From NCBI GenBank assembly GCA_028819235.1, contig JAPPMC010000150.1, positions 1 through 58,430 of the forward strand: a stretch of 58,430 nucleotides of DNA, read 5' to 3'. Position 1 is the first letter of the stretch; every line of letters starts with the position of its first letter. The stretch comes from Bryobacterales bacterium. GTDB lineage: Bacteria; Acidobacteriota; Terriglobia; Bryobacterales; UBA6623. Below, piece after piece: positions 1-9,579 of the stretch. Both the position numbers and the translations under genes were made by a program. Below the pieces are notes generated by a model, which saw only the letters and a list, made by a program, of their open reading frames with translations, was not told the origin of the DNA and did no database searches.

Positions 1-54
1 ACCCACCTCGACCCTCCACCCCTAGGCCCGCCACGTCGCGCTCGAACGTTTACG

Positions 55-306
55 GTGGAGGAACTCGCACTGTTCGGCTCTGTGTTGCGCGATGACTTCG
101 GACCCGAGAGTGGCGTCGATATTCTGATCCGTTTGAAGGGTGAACGCACGCCGGGTCTGTTTGGGATCGCAAGGATGGAAAGAGAGCTGGGCAACTTGTT
201 CGGTCACAGGGTCGACTTGGTAACCCGCGCGGCCATCGAAGGAAGCCGAAACTACATTCGGCGAAAGGCGATCCTGGCATCCGCGCAGGTGGTCTATCCC
301 GCGTGA
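55..306 (+). CDS. MNT-type nucleotidyltransferase domain protein, possibly 5' truncated, degenerate active site
   Basis: Small nucleotidyltransferase of the MNT/MntA antitoxin type, which normally AMPylates a HEPN toxin encoded next to it. The FGSVLRDDF segment followed by SGVDILI matches the family GSxxR...SDxD signature, but the first catalytic Asp of SDxD is Gly here, so activity is doubtful. The reading frame is open to the left edge of the window, so the true start may lie upstream of the GTG used. The stop overlaps a GTG by 4 bp (303-306), the usual MNT-HEPN arrangement, but that following frame closes after six codons and I cannot recognise an intact HEPN gene. Probably a decaying half of a toxin-antitoxin pair. 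Confidence 0.6.
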   Translation: MEELALFGSVLRDDFGPESGVDILIRLKGERTPGLFGIARMERELGNLFGHRVDLVTRAAIEGSRNYIRRKAILASAQVVYPA

Positions 307-485
307 CGACTCAGCGTACCTGACGACGCCAGCGGCGCTGGACAGGATGCTGGCCAGTATGGAGAGTGCTGGGTCCACGACAGGCGAGACGAGCGAGCGC
401 CTGCTCGTGGGCCATACGGCGCCTCGGAGCTGCCATCGGCTGGCCACTGCAATGTTTGTGCCGTCTGCCCGGGGTGGGACATTGA

Positions 486-921
486 CCGGAGTTCGGCTTC
501 ACCCACCAGCCCTCGATACGGCGGAAACAGGTCGACTCGCTGCGCGAGGTCTGATTCATGGAGCGCAAAGAGATCCTCGCGTTCCTCGGGCGGCCTGGTG
601 TCGGCAAGACGCGCTTGGCGGTCAGCCCGGCGGAGGCAAGGGCCGAGAGCGGTGGGAGGATCTACTCCGGGACACTCAGCGAGCTGTTTGCCGCGCTGGC
701 GACGGGCCATTTGGTCGGCCGACTCAAGCATCGGCCCACGACACTGATCCACCCGACGCTGCAGGTCGTGGACGAGACCGGCTCCCTGTAGGTGACCCAA
801 GACGGAGAGACGCTGATTCTCAACCAATCAACGCGCGGTAATGACGCGTTTCCGCCATGCTAATGGCGAAATGGGGGCTTCGAGCACTGGGGCGAGGTCC
901 TGCAAGACGCGGTGGTCACCT
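486..921 (+). pseudogene. istB: IS21-family transposition helper ATPase (IstB) remnant
   Basis: Degenerate copy of IstB, the AAA+ helper of IS21 transposases. Recognisable blocks in order are an N-terminal QPSIRRKQVDSLRE segment, the ERKEILAFLGRPGVGKT Walker A region (positions 558-620), a GTLSELFAAL block, HPTLQVVDETGSL (Walker B), VTQDGETLILN, and in a shifted frame GFEHWGEVLQDAVVT (about 870-915). The frame is broken by TGA at 552-554, TAG at 789-791 and at least one frameshift. No istA partner or terminal inverted repeats were seen. It is a dead mobile-element fragment lying between two toxin-antitoxin-type loci. Confidence 0.75.
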
Positions 922-1313
922 TACGCCCCTCCCGTGCGGTCGAGGGCGACGGGATTCGCGCCCCTGGCGTATGGCTCGATCTCCCGCTCGATCTCCAAGC
1001 GCGACGTGCGGTCGGCGACATCGAGATCGTGTCGTGTCTGAAGGTTGAGCCAGAACTCCGGCGTCGTTCCAAAGTAGCGGCCAAGCCGGAGCGCAGTATC
1101 GACAGTTACGCTCCGACGTCCGAGCACAATGTCGTTCAGCCGAGTCCGCGGGACGTTGATTGCTCGCGCAAGCCGATACACGCTAAGCGCCAACGGTTCT
1201 AAGAAGTCTTCGCGGAGAATCTCACCCGGATGCACAGGAGGCAGCCGGTGGCCAGCAACTACATCCGAGAAGTCGACCGTTCGCCGTTCCAGGTGTTCAC
1301 GCTCTATGGTCAT
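921..1313 (-). CDS. higA: HigA-type antitoxin (XRE-family HTH)
   Basis: Antitoxin of the HigBA type II system; it should bind HigB and repress its own operon. The 130-residue product contains the family hallmark PPVHPGEILREDF followed by a helix-turn-helix (LSVYRLARAINVPRTRLNDIV) and the typical ALRLGRYFGTTPEFWLNLQ segment. It is longer at the N-terminus than most HigA proteins (about 100 residues), so a later start is possible. It lies 12 bp downstream of the toxin gene on the same strand, in the toxin-first order usual for higBA. It appears intact. Confidence 0.9.
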   Translation of the reverse strand: MTIEREHLERRTVDFSDVVAGHRLPPVHPGEILREDFLEPLALSVYRLARAINVPRTRLNDIVLGRRSVTVDTALRLGRYFGTTPEFWLNLQTRHDLDVADRTSRLEIEREIEPYARGANPVALDRTGGA

Positions 1314-1325
1314 GCTCGCTGGGCC

Positions 1326-1607
1326 TCAGTGGTAGTCCGCAATCTCGACATTTCGGGCCTCGCCGTCTCGCCAGACGAAACAGATACGCCATTGATCGTT
1401 GATACGAAGGCTGTGCTGCCCGCGTCGGTTACGCCACAACAACTCCAGGCGATTGCCGGGCGGTGAACGTAGGTCATTCAGCCGAACCGCTGCATCGATC
1501 ACCAAGAGCTTGGCTCGTGCCCGGGGCTGCAGTTGCAACGGCAGTCCACGGACGGCGTGGCCCGCAATAACCGCGGCGGACTCGTTTCGGCGCCATTCCG
1601 ATGTCAC
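1326..1607 (-). CDS. higB: HigB-type toxin (RelE-superfamily mRNA interferase)
   Basis: Toxin of the HigBA pair, a RelE-fold ribosome-dependent mRNA endonuclease in characterised relatives. The C-terminal half carries the conserved blocks LRSPPGNRLELL, GQHSLRINDQWRICF and VEIADYH. I placed the start at GTG 1607, giving 93 residues, the normal family length. A longer frame opens at 1640 but adds unrelated residues. The N-terminal block is slightly divergent from the usual one. Transcribed together with the downstream antitoxin gene. Confidence 0.88.
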   Translation of the reverse strand: MTSEWRRNESAAVIAGHAVRGLPLQLQPRARAKLLVIDAAVRLNDLRSPPGNRLELLWRNRRGQHSLRINDQWRICFVWRDGEARNVEIADYH

Positions 1608-2124
1608 CCCGGGCACGGTGCCAAGCCTGCCAAATATCATCCCCGTCTACCCCGGGTCAGAAGGCTGCGTCGGTTCGCCGTCAGGTCTGCACACTTGCGC
1701 ATCTACATCGCCACCCACGGGGATTCCCGTTTCGAGGGCCAGCTCGGTGGTGCTCGTGCCGCCGCCGATTCGTACGCCGCACTTCGCGGCTCTTGGAGGC
1801 GGCTGACACGCTAGTTCGGAGTTATCCGTCCGTTGATCCTCCCGCCAGGGAATTCATGAGCCATGGCCGGTTGTCAACTGACAGCGAGTGCCGTTGCCGC
1901 GCAACCTCGCGCCGCTGGTGCTCACCGACGAGCGGCGAGGGTAGATGAACTTGCGAGCGCGCTCTACGCAGGAATCGCACGATCTGGTTCTACGGACTCG
2001 CATCGTCCCGATCAAAACGCAAGACCGACCGACTTGGCTGTCGGAGCAGACAACTACCCGCGGCTTGTTGACCTGCAAGACCATCGAACGCTACACTCTG
2101 CACCGTGCCGTGCGGAGGCGAGCG
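1608..2124. other. Intergenic region, no recognisable gene
   Basis: Stretch between the divergent higB and cyanophycinase-like genes. Overlapping open frames exist on both strands but none resembles a known family. The higBA promoter and operator should lie just upstream of 1607. A long in-frame extension of the peptidase gene starts at 1945 but precedes its signal peptide and is unlikely to be translated. Confidence 0.4.
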
Positions 2125-3021
2125 TTGACCATCGCGCTCAGAGTCGTCTCGGTGGCAGCCTCTGTTCTGCTCTCGATTGCGCTGAGTGTCGCTCAGGGGC
2201 CCCCTCCGACTGATATCCCGCGGGTCGGACCTGCGCGGGGATCGCTCGTGATCGTCGGCGGAAGAATGGATGACAAGGAGATCGTCGAGCGAATCATCTC
2301 GCTTGCAGGTGGCCGCGACGCCCCGCTAGTGATGATCCCGACGGCCGGCGGAGCGCTTCAATACGACGAATACTGGCGCGGGCAGCGCCCATTCAGAGAG
2401 GCCGGTGCGACGGACATCACCGTCCTGCACACCTACAACCCCACGGTTGCCGACACCGAGGAATTCGTAGCTCCGCTACGGCGGGCGCGAGGTGTGTTCT
2501 TCGGCGGGGGCCGGCAGTGGCGCTTGGCCGACGCGTATCTGAACACCCGGACCCACCGGGAGTTGCTCGCATTGCTGGCGCGAGGGGGCGTAATCAGCGG
2601 GTCGTCCGCCGGCGCCTCGATTATGGGTTCGTTCTTGGTTCGCGGGGACACCGGGACCAACACCCTGATGATCGGAGATCACGTCCAGGGATTCGGGTTC
2701 CTGAAGGGCGTCGGGATCGACCAGCATCTGCTGCGGCGCAATCGTCACTTCGACCTCATCGAAGTGGTCGAGGCACACCCGGATCTTCTGGGAATCGGGC
2801 TCGACGAGAACACCGCGATCGTCGTGGATGGGGACCGGTTCGAAGTCATAGGACAGAGCTACGCGGTGATCTACGACAATCGGCGGCAGATCCCGCCCAA
2901 TGGGAGGTTTTACTTCCTCGCCCCAGGTGACCGCTATGACATGGGGACGCGCGAGGCTTGGCGTCCCGTAGAGACCGAACGACCGCTCGACCGGGTAGCG
3001 AAGGACCCGTGGACCCGATGA
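2125..3021 (+). CDS. Secreted cyanophycinase-like peptidase (S51 family)
   Basis: Serine peptidase of the S51 family, whose members include cyanophycinase (cleaves the Asp-Arg storage polymer) and dipeptidase E. After an N-terminal hydrophobic signal segment (about residues 3-24) come GSLVIVGGRMDD, an IPTAGG strand, FFGGGRQW and the nucleophile elbow SGSSAGAS with Ser161 as predicted catalytic residue, then HLLRRNR and LGIGLDENTA blocks typical of the family. I chose TTG 2125 because a GGAGG sits 6 bases upstream and it gives a clean signal peptide; GTG 2110 is an alternative. Secretion suggests scavenging of external peptides rather than storage mobilisation. The actual substrate is unknown. 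Confidence 0.82.
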   Translation: MTIALRVVSVAASVLLSIALSVAQGPPPTDIPRVGPARGSLVIVGGRMDDKEIVERIISLAGGRDAPLVMIPTAGGALQYDEYWRGQRPFREAGATDITVLHTYNPTVADTEEFVAPLRRARGVFFGGGRQWRLADAYLNTRTHRELLALLARGGVISGSSAGASIMGSFLVRGDTGTNTLMIGDHVQGFGFLKGVGIDQHLLRRNRHFDLIEVVEAHPDLLGIGLDENTAIVVDGDRFEVIGQSYAVIYDNRRQIPPNGRFYFLAPGDRYDMGTREAWRPVETERPLDRVAKDPWTR

Positions 3022-3189
3022 AGCGCGGCATCGGGCGGGTCCTGGAAGCTGCGTGACCCCCGCAAGACGGGCCAGTACTTCAGCTTGGATAGTGAGTGGG
3101 CTCCGGTCCCTGACCGAGAGCCACAGAGCCAGAGGGGCCAGCCTTCGACTTCAGTCAATCGCTGGGGCAATCGCAATAGTCGGAACGTT

Positions 3190-3607
3190 CCGATTATTGC
3201 CAGAGCTGGACCGGCAGGGCATCAGCTATCGGTACCTAGACGGGTCGATGCCGCCGAACGAGAGGACGAGAGAGATCGACGCCTTCCAAGCCGGCCAAAG
3301 AGACGTGTTCCTGATCAGCCTTCGCGCCGGGGGACAGGGCCTCAACCTGACAGCAGCGGATTACGTCATTCACACGGATCCTTGGCGGAATCCGGCCGTC
3401 GACGACCAAGCCTCCGACCGTGCCCACCGGATAGGCCAAGCGCGCCCCGTGACCGTCTTTCGGCTTGTCATGAAGGACTCCATCGAAGAGAAGATCGTGG
3501 ACCTGCACGCCAGAAAGAGAGATCTGGCGGAGGATTTGCTAGCCGGAACCGAGTTGACCCAAGAAATGTCAGCGGAAGAGATGCTGGCCCTCGTGCGCGC
3601 CAGCTGA
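3190..3607 (+). pseudogene. SNF2-family helicase C-terminal fragment
   Basis: Tail of a SNF2/RapA-like DNA translocase. The fragment carries the second RecA lobe motifs: YRYLDGSMPPNERTREIDAF, FLISLRAGGQGLNLTAADYVIHTDPWRNPAVDDQASDRAHRIGQ (motifs V and VI) and a terminal DSIEEKIVDLHARKR helix. The whole ATP-binding lobe (Walker A, DEXH) is missing. Upstream of about 3190 the frame continues to 3053 with sequence that does not resemble the family. It is therefore a truncated remnant, about 140 recognisable residues of a protein normally near 1000. It cannot be a functional motor. Confidence 0.8.
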
Positions 3608-3653
3608 TGGGGAAATTGCCGCACCGCTGACGGTGGCGTCTCGTAGCGGTGCC

Positions 3654-3671
3654 CCGGGCGGCTTCGCCCGG
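3654..3671. terminator. Perfect 7-bp GC hairpin after the helicase remnant
   Basis: CCGGGCG and CGCCCGG flank a GCTT loop. It lies between the SNF2 fragment and surE. There is no U-tract after it, so it is only a weak candidate for an intrinsic terminator. Confidence 0.35.
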
Positions 3672-3776
3672 TTCAACCACCGTGCGACTCCTCAGGCACG
3701 ATGTTTCGCGAGGCCAGTCAGCGGTGCTGCGGGCGACGGATCGTCCGCCATGCCGGACTGGCTACTCTGAATTGAA

Positions 3777-4556
3777 GTGGCTCTACCGCGACCGCTGATC
3801 CTGCTTTCCAACGACGACGGCATCAACGCTCCCGGGCTGCTGGCGCTGGAGCGTGCCTTGGCGCCACTGGGACGCCTTGTCACTGTTGCACCCCTGACGG
3901 AGCAGAGTGCCACCAGCCGGAGGATCACCCTGCGTCGGCCCCTGCACTGCGAGCAAAGGGGGGATTGCCGATACGGGGTGAACGGCACTCCGGCCGACAG
4001 CGTGATGCTGGCACTGATCCACCTCCTCAAGGAGCCCCCGAGTCTCGTCGTGACAGGGATCAACAACGGTCCGAACTTGGGCGAAAACGTGTACTACTCC
4101 GGAACGGTTGGAGCCGCGGCGGAGGGCGCCAAGTTCGGGATCCCGTCAATCGCCGTCTCGGTGAACCAACGTGTCAGGGTCGACTTCGGCCCCGCCGGGC
4201 GGGTCGCCGCCCAGATCTCTGCCAAGGTCTTGGAGTGCGGCCTTCCGCGGGGAGTTGCGCTCAATGTCAACGTGCCGTTGGGGAATCCTTCCGGGGTCTG
4301 CGTGACGCGACAGTGCGAGAAGATCTCGAGGAATGTGGTCATTGAGCGCAAGGATCCGCACGGACGGCCGTACTTCTGGATCCACGAGGAGGTTCCGGCC
4401 GAAGCGGCCCAAGACGGAAGCGACTACGCGGCCGTGCACCGAGGCGAGGTCTCCGTCACGCCGCTGCAATTCGACCACACGGCGTATGGCAGCCTTGACC
4501 GGGTGTCCCGAGACATATGCGACATCTCGTTAGGAGCGTTGGGAGAGGACCAATAG
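3777..4556 (+). CDS. surE: 5'/3'-nucleotidase SurE
   Basis: Survival protein E, a metal-dependent nucleoside monophosphate phosphatase. The 259-residue product begins with the metal-binding ILLSNDDGINAPG (Asp13, Asp14), followed by the SATSRR segment, VNGTPADSV, VVTGINNGPNLGENVYYSGTVGAAAEGA and a C-terminal TPLQFDHTAY, all diagnostic of SurE. The start is GTG 3777. Family length is about 250, so it is complete. It is a monocistronic gene facing the DUF1501 gene. Confidence 0.95.
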   Translation: MALPRPLILLSNDDGINAPGLLALERALAPLGRLVTVAPLTEQSATSRRITLRRPLHCEQRGDCRYGVNGTPADSVMLALIHLLKEPPSLVVTGINNGPNLGENVYYSGTVGAAAEGAKFGIPSIAVSVNQRVRVDFGPAGRVAAQISAKVLECGLPRGVALNVNVPLGNPSGVCVTRQCEKISRNVVIERKDPHGRPYFWIHEEVPAEAAQDGSDYAAVHRGEVSVTPLQFDHTAYGSLDRVSRDICDISLGALGEDQ

Positions 4557-4656
4557 CGGAGACGCCTCAGTTCGAGAGGCGACGCACGTAGGCCTATGCC
4601 GCTGCCCCGAACGGTCTCTGCCCTAGCAGATGCAATCGACGTGCGATCGCGCTCGG

Positions 4657-6108
4657 TCAGGCCAGCAGTTGCCTGACCACGTTGCCGTGGACGTCCGTGA
4701 GCCTGAACCTCCGGCCTTGGAATCTGAACGTCAGCTTGGTGTGGTCGACGCCGAGCAGGTGGAGCATTGTCGCGTGCAAGTCGTGGATGTCGACGGGCGA
4801 TTCCGTGATGTTGTAGCTGAACTCGTCCGTTGCTCCGAAAGTCTGGCCCGGACGGATCCCGCCGCCGGCCAGCCAGATTGAGAAACACCGCGGATGGTGG
4901 TCCCGGCCGTATTCGGTCTCGGTCAAAGTCCCTTGGCAGTAGACGGTGCGGCCAAACTCGCCGCCCCAAACGACCAATGTGTCGTCCAGTAGGCCGCGCT
5001 GCTTGAGATCTGCGACAAGCGCAGCCGACGCTTGGTCTGTTGCCCGAGCCTGGCGCTGTATGTCGCGCGCCAGCTGGCCGTGCTGGTCCCACCCACGGTG
5101 GTAGAGCTGGATGAATCGCACACCGCGCTCTGCCAGCCTCCGCGCCAGCAGGCAATTGTAGGCGTACGTCCCGGGCTTGTTGGAATCTTCCCCGTACAGG
5201 TCGAAGACGGACTGCGGCTCTCCTGAGAGATCCGTAAGCTCGGGCACTGAGCGCTGCATGCGAAAGGCCATCTCGTACTGTGCGATGCGGGTGGCGATCT
5301 CCGGGTCGCCGTAGTCCTCGTAGTGCTTGCGGTTCAGATCCCCCAGAGCGTCCAGGAACTCGCGGCGACGTTCGCGCGTAACGCCGGCGGGGTCCGACAG
5401 GTACAACACCGGATCCCCGACCGACCGGAACTTGACCCCTTGGTATTGGGTGGGCAGGAAGCCCGAACCCCAGAGCCGGTCGTAGAGCGGCTGCCCTCCC
5501 GTCCCTTGGGTGATCATCACGACAAACGCCGGAAGGTCGCTGGACTCGCTCCCGAGGCCGTAGCTCAGCCAGGCCCCGAAGCTGGGGCGGCCGGCTATCT
5601 GGGCTCCGGTCTGGAGGAACGTCACCGCGGGGTCATGGTTGATTGCGTCGGTGTGCATCGAGCGCACGATGCACAGGTCGTCCGCGATCGCGGCCGTCCG
5701 CGGAAGCAATTCGCTGATCCAAGCCCCACTGGCGCCGTGTTGCCCGAACTCGAAGGCCGACTCCACCAACGGAAAGCTGGTCTGGTGGGCGGTCATGGTT
5801 GTCAGCCGCTGGCCCTTGCGCACGGATTCAGGCAGGTCCTGCCCGCGAAGCTTCGCCAGCCCTGGCTTTGGGTCGAACGTCTCGATTTGCGAGGGCCCTC
5901 CTGACTGGAACAGCCAGATCACCCTCTTGGCCTTCGGCGCGAAGTGCGGCAGGCCAGAAAGGCCCACGCTGCCCGCCTTCTTCGCCTGCGTACCAGGCAG
6001 GTCCTGCCGCAGGAGGTGAGCCAGCGCAATCGATCCAACTCCCTTCGCCGAGCGCCCGAAGAAGTGCCGACGCGTCTGGAGATGGGGGAGGGTACTCGGT
6101 TGCTTCAT
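4657..6108 (-). CDS. DUF1501 secreted protein
   Basis: DUF1501 family protein (483 residues), a sulfatase-fold-like family abundant in Planctomycetes, Verrucomicrobia and Acidobacteriota. The N-terminus [18 protein letters not shown] resembles a twin-arginine signal, suggesting export folded. Family blocks visible include [44 protein letters not shown] and [10 protein letters not shown]...GRDHHP. The start ATG at 6108 overlaps the upstream gene's TGA by 4 bp (ATGA), so the two are translationally coupled. Longer in-frame starts would lie inside the upstream gene. The biochemical activity is not established; the fixed pairing with a cytochrome/DUF1549 partner implies joint work in the periplasm. 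Confidence 0.88.
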   Translation of the reverse strand: MKQPSTLPHLQTRRHFFGRSAKGVGSIALAHLLRQDLPGTQAKKAGSVGLSGLPHFAPKAKRVIWLFQSGGPSQIETFDPKPGLAKLRGQDLPESVRKGQRLTTMTAHQTSFPLVESAFEFGQHGASGAWISELLPRTAAIADDLCIVRSMHTDAINHDPAVTFLQTGAQIAGRPSFGAWLSYGLGSESSDLPAFVVMITQGTGGQPLYDRLWGSGFLPTQYQGVKFRSVGDPVLYLSDPAGVTRERRREFLDALGDLNRKHYEDYGDPEIATRIAQYEMAFRMQRSVPELTDLSGEPQSVFDLYGEDSNKPGTYAYNCLLARRLAERGVRFIQLYHRGWDQHGQLARDIQRQARATDQASAALVADLKQRGLLDDTLVVWGGEFGRTVYCQGTLTETEYGRDHHPRCFSIWLAGGGIRPGQTFGATDEFSYNITESPVDIHDLHATMLHLLGVDHTKLTFRFQGRRFRLTDVHGNVVRQLLA

Positions 6109-9100
6109 TGCTTCGTAACGGTCTCGTCCAGGTTCAGCACAACACTGACGACTCCGGTGTAGGCCGCAAGCACGGCCGTATCCGCAGTCCACTCCTGCCG
6201 TGAGTCGCCCGTGCTGAGAAGCGCCTCGGCGGCATCCCGGTCTTGGCGGTAGGCCTCTTTGTAGCTTCGGTAGAGCCGCTCAACCGTGCGCTCCTCGTAG
6301 GGCATTGCTGGCCGCCCGAGCACTCTTCGGTACACCTCGGATATGCCCTTTGCCGGGTCATTCGGGTGGGACCGCGCGATTGCGGTGGCGAGGTGGCGGG
6401 CCGCTTCCACGAACGTCGTGTCGTTCATCAGGTTCAGGGCTTGTAGCGGCGTGTTTGTTCGCTTGACGTGGACAGTGCAGACCTCTCGGTCCGATGCGTC
6501 GAAGTTCATCATTGAGGGCGGTGCCACCGTGCGTTTCCAGTATGTGTACAGGCTGCGGCGATATAGCTCGGGACCGTCGCCCGGCGCGTACGCCTCGCCG
6601 GACACTTCTTCCCAGAGGCCTGGCGGCTGGTAGGGCTTCACCGATGGGCCGCCGATCTTTTCGTGGAGCAGGCCAGTCACCGCCAAGGCCTGGTCGCGGA
6701 TTGCCGCTGCGGTCAGGCGGAAGCGGGGGCCCCGCGCCAACAGGCGGTTCTCAGGGTCCTTCTCGAGCAGCTCCGGGCTGACGCGGGAGTCCTGCTGGTA
6801 GGTCTCGCTGAGCATGATCGTCTTGAGGAGGCCCTTGACGTCCCACCCGTTCTCTGTGAACTCGACTGCCAGCCAGTCAAGCAGCTCTTGGTTGGATGGA
6901 GCATCCCCTTGCGAACCGAAGTCGTCCACGGTCTTGACGAGCCCTACGCCGAACAGGGCCTGCCAGAAGCGGTTCACGGCCACTCTGGCCGTGAGCGGGT
7001 TGTCCCGGCTGGCGATCCACTGGGCCAGGTCGAGTCGGCTGGAGATCAGAGGCAGTCCGGGACGCCGGATCGCTTCCGGGATTCCCGGATCCACTGGCTC
7101 GCCATGAGAGTCGTACCGCCCGCGCTCCAGCACATACGCCTGCCTGTGCGGCCCCTCCTTCATCACCATGACCGTGGGGATGCTCTCCACGAACTCCCGG
7201 TGCCGGCGGTCCGCTTCACGCAACTCCAAGAGTGATCTCCTAATCGTTCCCGAAGCCCCTTCGGCCAAGAAGGCTTCCCGCAGCTTGGCAGCTTGCGCGG
7301 GAGAGCGGCGGGCTGCCGGGATCGTTGCCAGTTGGCCCAGCCCGTCGGATGAGGACAAGGAGACGCACTCCTCGCGGCTCAGCACTCGCCCATAGATCCG
7401 CACCTCATCGATCAGGCCCCGGAATCGGTTGTCCAATCCGCCCCCACCGCCCACCTTGAGGGTCTGGTTGCTCCGCGAGGGCCAGTCATTGTTGTCGAAC
7501 AGGACCTCGAACCGCTCTTCATTGCCGTTGATGTACATGCGCAGGCCCTTGGCCTTGCGCTGGCCGTCGTACGTGAGCGCCACGTGTTGCCACTCGCCGG
7601 GTTCGATGGCGCGCTGGCTCGCGATGCGCACGCTGAGGTCGCTCCAGCGCTGGGACATGTGCCACCAGAGCTTTCCTCCGCGGACGAACAAGCCCCAGCC
7701 ATTGCCGATGGGATTCTCCCCCATCGCCGCAACAATCGCCCCGTCCGACGTACCGTCGGGCCGGATCCAAGCCGAGACCGTCAAGGGGTCCATGTAGTTG
7801 AAGTTGCCGACCTCGCCGAAGTCCGCGTAACGCGTGCCGTCGAACTTCGCGGCATTCCCCATTTGGCCTTGGGTCAGTTCGGTTGACACCCGCTCAGGCT
7901 TCTTGGAACCGTTGATGGAGCCGCCGGTGTAGGTCGGAACCTCCAGGAGTCCGTCGAATGGCGCATGGACCAGCAAGCCACGGAAAGGCGCCCAGCCGAC
8001 ACCGGTTTCCGGCCCAAGGCCGGCCTCCCAGCGGGCCTGCTCGGCCCGGACCTGTTGGGCCATTGCATCCCACGCGCGACGGGCCGCATCCAGATCGCTC
8101 TCCATGGCCTGCAAACGGACCTGCTGCTGCGGGGTGGGGGCCAGCACGAAGGGATCCTCGTTCCCGAAGTTCCACACCATGCCCTTCTCCTGCACGTTGT
8201 TGAAGTAGGAGAAGAACTGGTAGTACTCGCGCTGCGCGAGCGGATCGAACTTGTGGTCGTGGCAACGCGCGCACCCCAAGGTCAGTCCCAGCCACACCGT
8301 CGCGGTTGTCTCAGCGCGGTCCGCCACGTACTCGACGCGGAATTCCTCGTTCACCGAACCGCCCTCGGCCGTTGTGCGGTGGTTGCGGTTGAATCCCGAC
8401 GCGACGACTTGGTCGAGCGTCGCATCCGGCAGCATGTCGCCCGCGAGCTGCTCGATCGTGAAACGGTCGAATGGCAGGTTGCGGTTGAACGCGTCGATCA
8501 CCCAGTCGCGCCAGCGCCACATCGAGCGCGTCCCGTCCGTCTGGTAGCCGTTCGTGTCGGCATAGCGAGCAGCGTCCAGCCACATCGCAGCCCAGTGTTC
8601 GCCAAAGCGTGGCGACTCCAGTAGTCGGTCCAGCAGAGCCTCGTAGGCATCCGGCGAGCGGTCGGAGACAAAGGCGTCCACATCGTCTGGATCCGGCGGG
8701 AGCCCCGTTAGGTCGATGGCCGCACGGCGCGCTAGCGCACGCCTGTCCGCTCGTGGGGATTGGACGAGCCCCTCGGCGCTCAATCGGCGCGTCACTAGTG
8801 CGTCAATCGCGCTGTGCGCGGCCGCATCCGGCGCCAATTCCGGCATGGTGGGCCGAACCGGGACCGCGAAGGACCAATGGCCCTCCCAATTGGCGCCTTC
8901 CTCCACCCAGCGCGCCAAAGTCGCCACTTCCTGTTCGGAGAGTGGGTCGTGCCCGAGGTAGGCCGGAGGCATCCTCCGCCCCAAATCCGTGCTCCGGACT
9001 CGCTGCAGCAGGGCGCTGCCGTCCGGGTCGCCGGCGGTGATGACGGGGATCCCCGAGCTTGAGCGCCCGAACGCCGATTCTTGGCGGTCGAGCCGGAGGT

Positions 9101-9257
9101 CGGCTTGGCGCTGCGCCTCGTCGGGACCGTGGCAGGTGTAGCAGCGGTCCGAGAGGATCGGGCGGACATCATCGTTGTAGTCCACTCGCCGGGCCCCGTG
9201 CATCGGCACGGCAAGTGTGGCCGCTAGCACGGCAAATAGGGCCGCCAGAGGCACCAT
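6105..9257 (-). CDS. Planctomycete-type cytochrome C/DUF1549/LamG/DUF1553 protein
   Basis: Very large secreted protein (1050 residues). After a signal peptide (residues 1-21) comes a PSCyt1 haem c domain with CYTCH (Cys39, Cys42, His43). A DUF1549 domain follows with [17 protein letters not shown] and a second CxxCH-like [14 protein letters not shown] LamG/concanavalin-like insert lies in the middle (around FAHAPFDG through [18 protein letters not shown]), then DUF1553 ([14 protein letters not shown]...[14 protein letters not shown]...[12 protein letters not shown]). I chose ATG 9257 because it directly precedes the signal peptide. First gene of a two-gene operon with DUF1501. Members are proposed to act in oxidative polysaccharide metabolism; this is unproven. 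Confidence 0.9.
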   Translation of the reverse strand: MVPLAALFAVLAATLAVPMHGARRVDYNDDVRPILSDRCYTCHGPDEAQRQADLRLDRQESAFGRSSSGIPVITAGDPDGSALLQRVRSTDLGRRMPPAYLGHDPLSEQEVATLARWVEEGANWEGHWSFAVPVRPTMPELAPDAAAHSAIDALVTRRLSAEGLVQSPRADRRALARRAAIDLTGLPPDPDDVDAFVSDRSPDAYEALLDRLLESPRFGEHWAAMWLDAARYADTNGYQTDGTRSMWRWRDWVIDAFNRNLPFDRFTIEQLAGDMLPDATLDQVVASGFNRNHRTTAEGGSVNEEFRVEYVADRAETTATVWLGLTLGCARCHDHKFDPLAQREYYQFFSYFNNVQEKGMVWNFGNEDPFVLAPTPQQQVRLQAMESDLDAARRAWDAMAQQVRAEQARWEAGLGPETGVGWAPFRGLLVHAPFDGLLEVPTYTGGSINGSKKPERVSTELTQGQMGNAAKFDGTRYADFGEVGNFNYMDPLTVSAWIRPDGTSDGAIVAAMGENPIGNGWGLFVRGGKLWWHMSQRWSDLSVRIASQRAIEPGEWQHVALTYDGQRKAKGLRMYINGNEERFEVLFDNNDWPSRSNQTLKVGGGGGLDNRFRGLIDEVRIYGRVLSREECVSLSSSDGLGQLATIPAARRSPAQAAKLREAFLAEGASGTIRRSLLELREADRRHREFVESIPTVMVMKEGPHRQAYVLERGRYDSHGEPVDPGIPEAIRRPGLPLISSRLDLAQWIASRDNPLTARVAVNRFWQALFGVGLVKTVDDFGSQGDAPSNQELLDWLAVEFTENGWDVKGLLKTIMLSETYQQDSRVSPELLEKDPENRLLARGPRFRLTAAAIRDQALAVTGLLHEKIGGPSVKPYQPPGLWEEVSGEAYAPGDGPELYRRSLYTYWKRTVAPPSMMNFDASDREVCTVHVKRTNTPLQALNLMNDTTFVEAARHLATAIARSHPNDPAKGISEVYRRVLGRPAMPYEERTVERLYRSYKEAYRQDRDAAEALLSTGDSRQEWTADTAVLAAYTGVVSVVLNLDETVTKQ

Positions 9258-9579
9258 CCTCACGGTTGGATTGTACCAGCCGACATCGCACAGGGAGCGG
9301 GAGCTGCCGCCTTGCCAGGCCTGCGCAGCTTGCATCGGATGCACCGCCGGATTGGCGGAGTCCCGGGGCTTCCGCCCGGCGATTCAGCCCACCGGACTGC
9401 GCCAGTGCCGCCGCACTCAGCCCACGGGCGGGAACCGCTCGCAATTGCCTGCTGGCCCCACTCTCCGACCGGAAGCGCCCCATTTTTTCCGTTAGTTCCG
9501 GTTGTCCGATGGGACCCTTGGGGTTAGAATTACTTGGAAGGGTGGGCTAAATAGACTGCGGTTCGCCTTGTAGCTCTCT
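9258..9579. other. Divergent intergenic region
   Basis: Separates the PSD1-type gene (minus) from the HlyD-like adaptor (plus). No gene, repeat or RNA is recognisable. Promoters for both directions are expected here but none is distinct enough to mark. Confidence 0.4.

Noticed and set aside
552..554. TGA in the istB remnant as another Sec codon
   Set aside because: IstB has no cysteine there and the gene has further stops and a frameshift.
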